A stretch of DNA of 64,000 nucleotides from Candidatus Nitrosocosmicus oleophilus (GTDB taxonomy: Archaea > Thermoproteota > Nitrososphaeria > Nitrososphaerales > Nitrososphaeraceae), in assembly GCF_000802205.1 (NCBI RefSeq), contig NZ_CP012850.1, positions 186,001 to 250,000 on the forward strand, read 5' to 3'. Both the position numbers and the translations under genes were made by a program. Below the pieces are notes generated by a model, which did no database searches, was not told the origin of the DNA, and was given only the letters and a program-made list of their open reading frames with translations. Shown here piece after piece: positions 56,098-64,000 of this stretch (position 1 is the first letter of the stretch; each line of letters starts with the position of its first letter).

Positions 56098-56190
56098 AAT
56101 GAGATCTAACGATTATAATTATCCATTATAAGATCATTTAGTATGGGCGCGTGGGGATTAAGTTCCCAGTTGTAGTATGGTTCTAATGCA
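56098..56190 (+). repeat. dispersed repeat, A-type
   Basis: AATTATCCATTATAAGATCA, TATGGGCGCGTGGGGATTAA, GTTCCCAGTTGTAGTATGG, TTCTAATGC. Rest of 55683-56507 shows only a 33-codon frame (55956-56057, minus) that I could not assign. Confidence 0.85.
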
Positions 56191-56507
56191 AATAAGAACT
56201 CGATCAATAGTTGGTATGAGTTGATGGGCATTGAATCTATTTTACATGAACTGTGAGCAAATAATGCATCAAAAACGTTCACGATAAAATCAAGAGATGT
56301 TCAAGTAAAATAATCTCACCAATTTGATATTTTTTCAAAATCAACCTATCCTAGAGTGGATTATTATCAGAAATGACAAATTAAGTAAACTGTAACTAAT
56401 ACCTTAACGACCAACTTCGATTCAAAGGTATTAACAATTGATTATTATTGAAATGATTAAATTATTATTATAAAAAAATTATTCCAAACTCACATAAGCC
56501 AATTTGT

Positions 56508-56927
56508 TCACTTTGACTTGCTCTTCAAGGCTTGATAGAGTTTTTTAAATTGTGGATAATTGTCAGAATCTCTTTCAATTACCGCAGCGGATTTCAGAAA
56601 TGTATCATCATAATATCTGATTATCACAGGTTTAATGAATTCAACCAATTTTTTGTCAGTCATGATTTTTTCATTGATCATAAACGAAAGCCATTCTAAG
56701 CTATTGAACATACGGGAAAACCATTGACTTCTAACTTCATCATATTGAGGTCCTGAAGATATTTTTGCCAGTTCCCGATCCACATCTCGTAACTCATTCA
56801 TGACATCACCTAATGATGCGATTTGATCAATTCTCTTCGAACGTTGGAAAGTGACAATAGTAAAAAATAATGCTATTGCATATATCGCGGCCACAATAAT
56901 TTGAATATAATCTGAAATAAATTCCAT
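56508..56927 (-). CDS. small membrane-anchored protein
   Basis: 139 residues; ATG start. One N-terminal membrane helix (IIVAAIYAIALFFTIVTF), then a cytosolic helical region (LGDVMNELRDVDRELAKISS; W-F-S-R-M-F-N-S-L-E-W). It resembles DUF4760-type anchored proteins. Unknown role. Confidence 0.65.
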   Translation of the reverse strand: MEFISDYIQIIVAAIYAIALFFTIVTFQRSKRIDQIASLGDVMNELRDVDRELAKISSGPQYDEVRSQWFSRMFNSLEWLSFMINEKIMTDKKLVEFIKPVIIRYYDDTFLKSAAVIERDSDNYPQFKKLYQALKSKSK

Positions 56928-57117
56928 GAATGGACATATAGATATGGTATGATTTTAGAGTTGACCTTATCACAAAACTGAACATCCAATCTGAGCCAAT
57001 TGTCGCAGATGACTGCCACTGGACGGCTCCATTTTACTACTACCACATCTACAACCGGACCTTGAAATTCAAATTCTACTATTGTTATAATGACAACAGT
57101 TGATAGTACGTAATTTT

Positions 57118-57172
57118 CATTAGTAACAGTTCTTATTTGTGGAGATACGGTTCAAGGCTGAATAGAATCCTG
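57118..57172 (+). repeat. dispersed repeat, 'CAGTTCTTAT' 5' module plus B-type
   Basis: TTAGTAACAGTTCTTATTTG, TGGAGATACGGTTCAAGGC, TGAATAGAATCC: combines the D-type 5' module with a B-type end, showing modular exchange. Confidence 0.85.
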
Positions 57173-57182
57173 GTGCTTGATT

Positions 57183-57665
57183 CTACTGCTGATAATCCAA
57201 AGCGAATTTATCAAATTCTATTGCTGCAATCAGACATGCTCTGGCAACTACATGAACAGCATGCATAAATAATTCTCGTGTCAAATTATCAAAAAATAAA
57301 GGAAATATCAACGTGAGTCCGATGGAGTTACCCTCCTTGTTTGTTTGTAATGAACAAAATACACCCACTTTCAACAAATCCTTGGTCAGTTGTGTTTGAA
57401 AATCATTAACTATTTTGTCATCTGCATTGTGTAAAGTTTTACCATCTTGAGTTAACAGACGAGGTCTTGATATAATTTCGACCCTTCCAACATCGTTTTT
57501 ATAAACATATACTCCTATTTTAAAATCTTCAAAATAACTGGTGTTAACAATAGAAACTGTATTATCGTCATCTATTGTTTCGTCTACATTGCAGACTGGA
57601 TCCTTTTTAAGCCAATCAATTATATTCTCATATTGTGAATTTACATTTTTTATTGGTTCTGCCAT
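57183..57665 (-). CDS. DUF2299-like protein
   Basis: 160 residues; ATG start. Alpha/beta pattern: an N-terminal W-L-K-K-D-P-V-C-N, F-K-I-G-V-Y-V-Y-K-N-D-V-G-R-V-E-I-I-S-R and a C-terminal helix (H-A-V-H-V-V-A-R-A-C-L-I-A-A). Fits the archaeal DUF2299 group, of unknown function. Confidence 0.65.
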   Translation of the reverse strand: MAEPIKNVNSQYENIIDWLKKDPVCNVDETIDDDNTVSIVNTSYFEDFKIGVYVYKNDVGRVEIISRPRLLTQDGKTLHNADDKIVNDFQTQLTKDLLKVGVFCSLQTNKEGNSIGLTLIFPLFFDNLTRELFMHAVHVVARACLIAAIEFDKFALDYQQ

Positions 57666-58043
57666 TATTGTAGTATTGCAATATAGTATAATAAGAACTA
57701 CTTTGACTAATAAGAAAAATATACTTGATTTAGTGTGTATGTTTGTTTTTGTCGACTTTGGTTATCTTATCTTCTTTTGCCTCTTCTAATATTTTTCAAA
57801 ACCAATATTGAGCAGTAGTTGAATATTTCAAATAAGAGGAGTTATAGATTACTATTTTCTAATTGTGGATGAACTTAGCGTTAATTGCCCATTAGATTTT
57901 CTAATGCTAATACCTCACATCTAATACATGTACAAAAGGTAGAGTCCGTTACTGGTAAAAAATCTTGTAAAACTTTTATAGTCACTATTGAAGATTAACC
58001 CAATGCTAAATAAGAATATGATAATAGCATTATCTATTTTTTT
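57666..58043. other. mostly gene-free stretch
   Basis: A frame from ATG at 58003 encodes a possible signal peptide (MLNKNMIIALSIF) that would join the next gene if one base were added or removed in the T7 run at 58037-58043. Otherwise nothing. Confidence 0.4.
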
Positions 58044-58634
58044 ATGTCTATTTTTTGGATGTCAACCATAATTACAAGTGGGTTTTCTGTCGATCGTTCG
58101 GATATTCCAGAAGCACTCAAAGCAAATTATGCTGGCCCTTTTTTCGGTATCAACCTCCCATTCGGAGTCGAATCATCTGCTTTCATCGAGAATGTAACCC
58201 AGTTGGCAAAAATGGGGTTTGATTCGCCTCAGAATGCCAAACTGTTTATTCAGCTTGACTCTATTGCTTTGAATTCTTCCTCGCACCCAGGAAATCGAAC
58301 CTTAACGGCCCCTGCAATTGAGCGTTTAACATCCATTTACAATCAAATGAAAAGTAATAATTCTACAGGCGGATTTACAGAGATAGCCACTGTAGCTATG
58401 CAGGCTCTAGATAAAAGATCATTTTTTGACGGTGCCGGCCGTAACATAACAGTGGTTCCAAATGGCCTAGATTTTAGTGATATACTAAAGTTTGGAACTT
58501 TGGGAGCTGAATTTGTATGTGGAACAGGTTTGAATAGTAGTGGAGATTCTGCTGTGGATATATTCAAATCCGGACCATCGTGTGTAGCAGGTGCTCTTGG
58601 CGCTGCGGGAGTTAAGCTAACTACCCTAAGCTAA
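58044..58634 (+). CDS. secreted hypothetical protein
   Basis: 196 residues from ATG at 58044. The real start may be ATG at 58003 with a frameshift in the T7 run, which would give a longer signal peptide. Mature part: F-F-G-I-N-L-P-F-G, SAFIENVTQLAKMGF and Gly-rich regions (FVCGTGLNSSGDSAVDIFKS). No family recognised. Confidence 0.6.
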   Translation: MSIFWMSTIITSGFSVDRSDIPEALKANYAGPFFGINLPFGVESSAFIENVTQLAKMGFDSPQNAKLFIQLDSIALNSSSHPGNRTLTAPAIERLTSIYNQMKSNNSTGGFTEIATVAMQALDKRSFFDGAGRNITVVPNGLDFSDILKFGTLGAEFVCGTGLNSSGDSAVDIFKSGPSCVAGALGAAGVKLTTLS

Positions 58635-58981
58635 TCACCTGAAAGGAGAAGCAACCACTTCTTTTACTTAACTCCAATTAGGATTAGTAATCTGTCATTA
58701 GAAAAACAAATTGAAGTATCTATTGGTTAGATTTGAAGGCTTTAGCGCCCTTGATGCATAAAACATTGACCACTAATCAACCAATTATATTTGACTATTG
58801 TCTTATTCTTTGATTCTGTCATAAAGTCTACAATAAGTGGTATTCGTGCAGACTCGAGTTTAAGTTCTTTATGTTTTATTTTGTACTTTTGTTTTTGAGA
58901 AAATTATTGATTGTGTTAGCATGGAAGGAAGATCATTATCTGGTACACATACTCAGACGATTTTTTTATTTAGCATTAAAC

Positions 58982-59978
58982 TGCTTTGTTGCATAATTCC
59001 TTATTCTCCGGTTATCATCATGATCATCATGTTATATTCTTCTAAAAATGTTATACAATGATACTTTTATCATGATCTCCTTTACCATGTTTTGAAACCT
59101 GTTTGCTGATGTGTATTCACCAAACATTCTCTTTATAGCTGAGAACACAGTTTCAGATATCCATCTCTGTCCGTATTTTCTTTTTGTCTTCCATTTCAAC
59201 AGATCCTTTGCTTGTAACTTTACTTCGTTGTTCCTTAACCTATTGTTTTTAGGAGAAACAATAGAGTTCCTTCTTACCTTTATACCTGGATTGATCTTTT
59301 TGTCCTCAAGATACACAAAGTTTGGATTTGAATCATAGGCTCCATCAGCTAGTACCGATTTTATCTTTACAGTGTTTGGTTCTCTCGAATCCAAAACATG
59401 ATTGACTAGTTTCTTTAGCATTTTCCCATCATGTACCTTCTCATCTGTCACTTCCAAAGCAATGATTTTCCTGGTCTTTATGTCTACAGCAACGTGGATC
59501 TTGAGATATCCTTTTCTATTTTGTGTATTCCATTTCTCATCCATCCACTGACCTCTGTTAGTAATCTTGATACCTGTACTGTCTATTGATATTATTAGGT
59601 CATCATCGTCATCCATCTTGTCTCTTTTAATATCGATGTTTAGCTTGTTGATTCGTTTACAGATGTGACCATAACTTGGTGGATTAGCAGGTAACCTTTT
59701 TCCTGTGGCCTTAATTATACCTTGGGTTTGTCTGTATGGTAGGTGAAATAAATAGCGAATGTAACCAATGGCCAAGATGAAAGAATCTGGAAATACAAAT
59801 GGTTTACCCTTTTTGTTTATATTCATATTCTCTATCTCTGAACCCCAACCATCAAGGAAATCATACGAGAAGAGGATCTCACCGCGTTGAACTAATGAGC
59901 GATTGTAAGAGGGCCAGTCTATCACAAATAATCAATCTGTTCATTCCAGCTAAATATGTTGAGTTAGGCGACAAAGCA
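58982..59978 (-). mobile_element. IS5-type insertion sequence, copy 2 (997 bp)
   Basis: Same element as 46195-47191, inverted. Ends TGCTTTGTTGCATAATTC and (right) GACAAAGCA. Perfect 9-bp target duplication GCATTAAAC at 58973-58981 and 59979-59987. It lies in a gene-free stretch (58635-58981 shows nothing else). Confidence 0.95.
59032..59925 (-). CDS. IS5-type DDE transposase (copy 2)
   Basis: 297 residues, identical to the 46248 protein; GTG start; D115, D194 and E258 intact. Transposes its own element. The two identical, oppositely oriented copies suggest a recent jump. Confidence 0.95.
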   Translation of the reverse strand: MIDWPSYNRSLVQRGEILFSYDFLDGWGSEIENMNINKKGKPFVFPDSFILAIGYIRYLFHLPYRQTQGIIKATGKRLPANPPSYGHICKRINKLNIDIKRDKMDDDDDLIISIDSTGIKITNRGQWMDEKWNTQNRKGYLKIHVAVDIKTRKIIALEVTDEKVHDGKMLKKLVNHVLDSREPNTVKIKSVLADGAYDSNPNFVYLEDKKINPGIKVRRNSIVSPKNNRLRNNEVKLQAKDLLKWKTKRKYGQRWISETVFSAIKRMFGEYTSANRFQNMVKEIMIKVSLYNIFRRI

Positions 59979-60006
59979 GCATTAAACTACAATAGATCAC
60001 AGTAGG

Positions 60007-60120
60007 ATGAGTTCCAAATTGTTTATAGGAAGTTCGGGATGGAATTATCTAGACACATCCCAAAATGGTGGGTGGTGGTTCATTCTTTTCATTGGGTCAT
60101 ATTGGAATTATTTTAAATAA
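60007..60120 (+). pseudogene. remnant of a DUF72-family gene
   Basis: 37 codons starting M-S-S-K-L-F-I-G-S-S-G-W-N-Y, the exact N-terminal signature of DUF72 proteins, then breaks off. It lies 20 bases past the target duplication of IS copy 2; the IS or a deletion may have removed the remainder. Confidence 0.65.
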
Positions 60121-60172
60121 CCATGTTCATATCGTAACATGACCGAAGCAAAACCTTATAGACTTAAATTGT

Positions 60173-61282
60173 ATGTATGATATCGAAAAATATAAAAAGA
60201 AGCTTCATTATTTTGATCGAAAATTCATTAGAAAGATACAAGCTATATTTATTAATTGTAGATCATACATCTCATATATGATTCCAAATAGGAGGCTTTC
60301 TCAGAAATCATCATTTACAACCTTTTTGCTCATAGTAGCAGTATCAGTAATACTATCATTTAGTGGAATAAGCATTAATTTAACTAATAACATTAATGCT
60401 CAAGCACAAGAGCAGCAACAAGTAGAGCAAACACAGGTTAACAAATTATGGGAAACACCCGCCAATCTGAAGGATCCAGAATCAGTAGCTTATGAATCCA
60501 AGCAACAAGTCTTGTTTGTTTCAAATATAAATGGACAACCAGATCAAAAAGATCAAAATGGATTCATTTCCAAGGTTTCACCTTCTAATGGGAGCATAAT
60601 TGAATTAAATTGGATAACAACACTGAATGCGCCAAAGGGTATAGCTATCTCAAATGATAATAGTATATTATATGTTGCAGATATCACCGACCTAGTACAG
60701 ATAGATATTGATAGTGGAAAAATAATCAAGCGCTTCAATGCACCAGGAAGCTCATTTCTTAATGATGTTGTAGCAGACAATCAAGGAAATATCTATGTAT
60801 CAGATACCGATACCAATACTATCTACAAGCTAGATACGAATCTTGGTAATAATACATCATCATCTGATATTCAAGCTTGGCTGCAAAACCCACAATTAAA
60901 CGGTCCTAATGGTTTGCATATAGACAATAACAAAAATAAATTAATTGTTGTTTCTTTTGGACCTTTAAGTAAACCCGGCGGAGGCATTGAGGTTATAGAT
61001 ATGAAAAATAAGACAATAACTAGTTTAGGAGAACAAGGAACTACATCTCCTTTTGGTGGTCTCGATGGAATAGAATCCGATACTAGCAATACACATTACT
61101 ATGTTACTGACAACCCCGCGGGGAAGGTATATGTTGTTAACGCAGACGAAACAGGTTATCAAACGTTAGTAGATTTGCACACGCAAGGGGCTGCGGATTT
61201 GGGATCTATACCAGGCCAAAGTACGATTATAATACCTCTTATGCAGGATAACAAACTTGTGGCTTACAAGTTAGTAGAATAA
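60173..61282 (+). CDS. secreted SMP-30/NHL-like beta-propeller
   Basis: 369 residues; ATG start. Signal segment at residues ~50-75 (the long N-terminus of 45 residues is basic). Five to six propeller blades are visible: P-E-S-V-A-Y-E, P-K-G-I-A-I-S-N-D-N-S-I-L-Y-V-A-D, N-D-V-V-A-D-N-Q-G-N-I-Y-V-S-D-T, P-N-G-L-H-I-D-N-N, G-G-L-D-G-I-E-S-D. Resembles gluconolactonase/SMP-30-like proteins. Ligand unknown. Confidence 0.85.
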   Translation: MYDIEKYKKKLHYFDRKFIRKIQAIFINCRSYISYMIPNRRLSQKSSFTTFLLIVAVSVILSFSGISINLTNNINAQAQEQQQVEQTQVNKLWETPANLKDPESVAYESKQQVLFVSNINGQPDQKDQNGFISKVSPSNGSIIELNWITTLNAPKGIAISNDNSILYVADITDLVQIDIDSGKIIKRFNAPGSSFLNDVVADNQGNIYVSDTDTNTIYKLDTNLGNNTSSSDIQAWLQNPQLNGPNGLHIDNNKNKLIVVSFGPLSKPGGGIEVIDMKNKTITSLGEQGTTSPFGGLDGIESDTSNTHYYVTDNPAGKVYVVNADETGYQTLVDLHTQGAADLGSIPGQSTIIIPLMQDNKLVAYKLVE

Positions 61283-61370
61283 AAACCTATGAGTAGTTGC
61301 GATTATCAGATCCGTATTACCATCTCTTTTTTTGATGCTTTACCATTAATGTCCTTGTGGGAGTATGTTT

Positions 61371-61852
61371 CTATAGTAATTCGAGGATATCACAGTTTTT
61401 AGACCACAACCTGGACTATTCTTAAACCGGATTTGTATCCTTAATATGCCTTCTAATCCTTGACCATGCTTGTTTAGTTTTATAATCCATAGGCCGAATA
61501 TCTGATTCTTTAAGTTTTCCATAATGCTCAAATTCTCGAGCAAATGCTGATTGTATTCTATTTAGGACCTCTAATCTATCAGTTCCTACAATCACAGATT
61601 CAGTGGTATTTATTCCAAAATCATCAAGAATCTCTTCAGTAGGGATTTTGAGTATTCCTAAATGTATGTCTATAGGAATGGGATTAAACTCATAACCATC
61701 TATTGAATATGGTTGAAATAAGAATCGCGGCATAGAAAAAGGTATTAACCATACTAGAATTTAATAATTGCAACATACGAAAGATGAGCCGAAATAATAT
61801 TTATTATAAATGTAGAAACAGCATCTGTGGGGACACGGTTCAAGGTTGAATA
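61371..61852 (+). repeat. 482-bp duplicated segment (copy 2)
   Basis: Identical by eye to 51562-52043. Left flank here is only a fragment of an A-type repeat (CTTGTGGGAGTATGTTTCTA, 61352-61371). Right limit again lies in a B-type repeat. Confidence 0.9.
61422..61733 (-). CDS. orphan 103-aa protein (copy 2)
   Basis: 103 residues, identical to the 51613 protein. See there for features. Both copies include ~300 bases of upstream DNA, so the duplication spanned the gene and its control region. Confidence 0.7.
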   Translation of the reverse strand: MPRFLFQPYSIDGYEFNPIPIDIHLGILKIPTEEILDDFGINTTESVIVGTDRLEVLNRIQSAFAREFEHYGKLKESDIRPMDYKTKQAWSRIRRHIKDTNPV

Positions 61853-61860
61853 CAACCTAC
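61821..61860 (+). repeat. dispersed repeat, B-type
   Basis: CATCTGTGGGGACACGGTTC, AAGGTTGAATACAACC. The flanks GGTT/AACC are compensated relative to GATTC/GAATC. Confidence 0.85.
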
Positions 61861-62301
61861 GGTCAACAAGATAAATGGACAACATATCAAAAACTGTAAA
61901 ATCGTCTAATCGTCGTATGGTACAAATAGGATTCATATTGTTAACGTCAATACGGAATCTTTACCAGAGTCACGAATATAGTTGTACTTATCATTTTTTT
62001 CTTTTCGGAACCTGTGGAAAATCAAAGGTCTGGACCCAGAGGTTTGTGACACAAATTTGACATTAAAAATGGATTTGACTATTGAAAAATAAAATATTGT
62101 TTATCCTTCTCCTATGAATCTAATATTTCATTCATTAAAGCTTTGAAAAGATGCAACATAATACTGAGTTATTTATATGTAGATTATTAATAGAATAACT
62201 TTACTTTGCTTATTGATTACTGTTTTAAAATATTAGATATTGTAATGTATGTTAACAACAGTAATACTTATCTACGCTTAAATGCGAATAATTTGTAGAA
62301 G
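61861..62301. other. gene-free stretch
   Basis: No supported gene; a TATA-like AAAATATTAG precedes the TPR gene by about 65 bases. Confidence 0.4.
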
Positions 62302-64000
62302 TTGACAAGTAAATACAAAATTAATACTATCCTTGGTATATCTTTTATACTTATTACTTTGTTCGTTTTATATTCTCATTCCACTCCAAAACACATCTTA
62401 AAGTTTTCATTTGCCTTTCAACACAATACAGAATCCAATAAAACACATGACTATATAAAACAGGGAGATCATGAGTATCAAACATTCAGAAACTTTCCAC
62501 AAGCAATAGAATGGTATGATAAAGCTCTATCTATCGATAAAGACAATGTGGAAGCACTATCAAAAAAAGGAAATGCTTTATCATCAATGTATAACTTTCC
62601 AGAAGCACTTGAATCAGAAAATAAAGCCTTGTCTATAGACCCTAATAGTGTTATTGCCTTATCCAATAAAGGCTGGACACTATATATGATGTGGAACTAT
62701 TCAGAAGCTATAAAATACTTTGACAAGGCACTTCAAGTCAACCCCAATGATGTTTATACACTAACTGTCAAAGGTATTACTCTTAGTGATGCTGGCAACT
62801 ATACTGACGCACTACAATTCTTTGACAAGGCTCTCTCGATAAATTCAACTTATGATTACGCACTTGATGAAAAAGCATATACATTAGATGTGATTGGTAA
62901 CGATAGTGAAGCCATCAAAATGGTTGACAAGGCACTAAAAATTGATCCAAGTAATGCTTATTCTCTTTACATGAGGGGTCACATAATTAATGCTCTAGGT
63001 AACTATTCAGAAGCTATAAAATGGTTTGATAAAGCTCTAGCGATAAATCCCAATTATACCTCTGCTTTGGAGGAAAAAGGCCTTACATATGAAAATCAGG
63101 GTAACTATTCAGAAGCTATAAAATGGTTTGATAAAGCTCTAGCGATAAATCCCAACTATGCATATGCTTTTAATGATAATGCTAATACATTATTCGAGAA
63201 GGGTAACTATTCAGAAGCTATAAAATACTTTGACAAGGCACTTCAAGTCAACCCCAATGATGGCTATATACTAACTGCAAAAGGAAGTGTATTACGTGAT
63301 ATGGGTAACTATTCAGAAGCTATAAAATACTTTGACAAGGCACTTCAAGTCAACCCCAATGATGGCTATATACTAACTGCAAAAGGAAGTGTATTGCTTG
63401 CTCTGGGTAACTATTCAGAAGCTATAAAATACTTTGACAAGGCACTTCAAGTCAACCCCAATGCTTATTCCCATCTTAACACCATGGCATATAATTTGGC
63501 TATTTATTCTGATGACTATTCTAAATCGTTGGAATTAGTGAATAAAGCATTAGCAATTAGTCCAGATTATGTTCCTTCTATGGATACAAAAGCCTTTATA
63601 CTAAACCAAATGGGGAGATACAAAGAGGCAATAGAGTGGTATGATAAGGTATTGGAAAGAGAACCAAATTTTATATATTCACTAAACAACAAAGGTGTAG
63701 CATTAGCTAATTTGGGATATTATAAAGAAGCATTGTCATGGTATAATACTGCACTAAAACAGGTACCAGGGGACTTGGACATGATATCAAACACAGCAAG
63801 AATATTGGGATTCGAGCTTGAAAATTATACCGATGCACTAAATCTACTAAATTCTTATTTGAAAAAGGCGCCTGATCATAAGGGTTTATTATGCAATAAG
63901 GAACAAATTTTAGAAAAGATGGGGTATAAGGATGAAGCTATTTCCATCAAGAAAAAACTAATCGATCTTTATTCATCCAATTACAAATGCGGCTACTTCA
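62302..64000 (+). CDS. membrane-anchored TPR protein, 3' end outside the window
   Basis: At least 566 residues from TTG at 62302 (the first start after an in-frame TAG). One hydrophobic helix (ILGISFILITLFVLYS) then at least a dozen tetratricopeptide repeats of 34 residues (A-I-x-W-Y/F-D-K-A-L-x-I-N/D-P-N). TPR proteins mediate protein-protein contacts. The anchor suggests a surface scaffold. The repeats at 62998-63507 are nearly identical at DNA level. Confidence 0.9.
   Translation, partial: MTSKYKINTILGISFILITLFVLYSHSTPKHILKFSFAFQHNTESNKTHDYIKQGDHEYQTFRNFPQAIEWYDKALSIDKDNVEALSKKGNALSSMYNFPEALESENKALSIDPNSVIALSNKGWTLYMMWNYSEAIKYFDKALQVNPNDVYTLTVKGITLSDAGNYTDALQFFDKALSINSTYDYALDEKAYTLDVIGNDSEAIKMVDKALKIDPSNAYSLYMRGHIINALGNYSEAIKWFDKALAINPNYTSALEEKGLTYENQGNYSEAIKWFDKALAINPNYAYAFNDNANTLFEKGNYSEAIKYFDKALQVNPNDGYILTAKGSVLRDMGNYSEAIKYFDKALQVNPNDGYILTAKGSVLLALGNYSEAIKYFDKALQVNPNAYSHLNTMAYNLAIYSDDYSKSLELVNKALAISPDYVPSMDTKAFILNQMGRYKEAIEWYDKVLEREPNFIYSLNNKGVALANLGYYKEALSWYNTALKQVPGDLDMISNTARILGFELENYTDALNLLNSYLKKAPDHKGLLCNKEQILEKMGYKDEAISIKKKLIDLYSSNYKCGYF
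62998..63507 (+). repeat. tandem 102-bp units within the TPR gene
   Basis: Five adjacent units, each starting GGTAACTATTCAGAAGCTAT, at 62998, 63100, 63202, 63304 and 63406, exactly 102 bases apart. Two subtypes alternate in blocks (AAATGGTTTGATAAAGC and AAATACTTTGACAAGGC). A related unit starts near 62692. This points to recent amplification by slippage or recombination. Confidence 0.92.

Noticed and set aside
440-61860. Dispersed repeats as a CRISPR array or an integron attC array
   Set aside because: Copies are scattered at irregular distances of 0.1-6 kb with genes between them in both directions; no spacer regularity, no cas or integrase gene.

Overview
The window looks like an accessory region of an ammonia-oxidising archaeon of the Nitrososphaera/Nitrosocosmicus type (Nitrososphaeria, formerly Thaumarchaeota). 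This is an inference from: low GC, many TTG and GTG starts, TATA-like boxes about 26 bases before start codons (leaderless archaeal promoters), many short secreted proteins whose signal peptides end in A-Q-N-like cleavage sites, and small Zn-ribbon proteins typical of the group. No rRNA, tRNA, ammonia-oxidation or replication gene was found, so genus is a guess.

Layout. 0-12 kb: a partial DHFR/RibD-like reductase, an ArsB/NhaD-type anion permease, a Q/N-repeat secreted protein, secreted beta-lactamase-like and amidohydrolase enzymes, an AHSA1 protein divergent from an Lrp-type regulator, DUF1326, and a second DHFR-like gene. 12-25 kb: secreted acidic proteins, a DUF2334 deacetylase, DUF1428 proteins (one frameshifted), a wHTH-MEDS sensor operon, a membrane protein, a cupin, a Cas4-like nuclease and a GNAT enzyme. 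25-40 kb: a large secreted FxLYD/Excalibur protein, a methyltransferase, a SnoaL protein, a hemerythrin, a sensor-domain protein, tiny Zn-ribbon proteins, and a heavily frameshifted MFS/DUF5519 pair. 40-54 kb: aldo/keto reductase, Rieske protein, secreted hydrolases, four paralogous secreted Q/N-repeat proteins with a shared promoter, and a cluster of genes carrying single lesions. 54-64 kb: nitroreductase, small conserved proteins, a beta-propeller, and a TPR protein running off the right end. Two identical 997-bp IS5-type insertion sequences lie in opposite orientation at 46.2 and 59.0 kb.

Most striking feature: at least 36 intergenic loci carry members of one modular repeat family. A shared core (CGTGGGGAT) is joined to one of several 5' modules and one of at least three 3' modules, and often two units sit in tandem in a composite of about 160 bp. 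Every clear copy I found reads in the same direction on the + strand, whatever the direction of the neighbouring genes. Some 3' modules show hairpin-compatible covariation. The elements border duplicated genes (DHFR-like genes, a 103-aa orphan gene). This is the best candidate here for an undescribed system.

How the genes work together: there are few operons; most genes are single transcription units. The recurring themes are the cell surface (secreted repeat proteins, hydrolases, deacetylase, TPR and propeller proteins), stress and redox enzymes, and gene turnover (insertion sequences, duplicated cassettes, remnants of OsmC, DUF72, subtilase, MFS and sensor genes).
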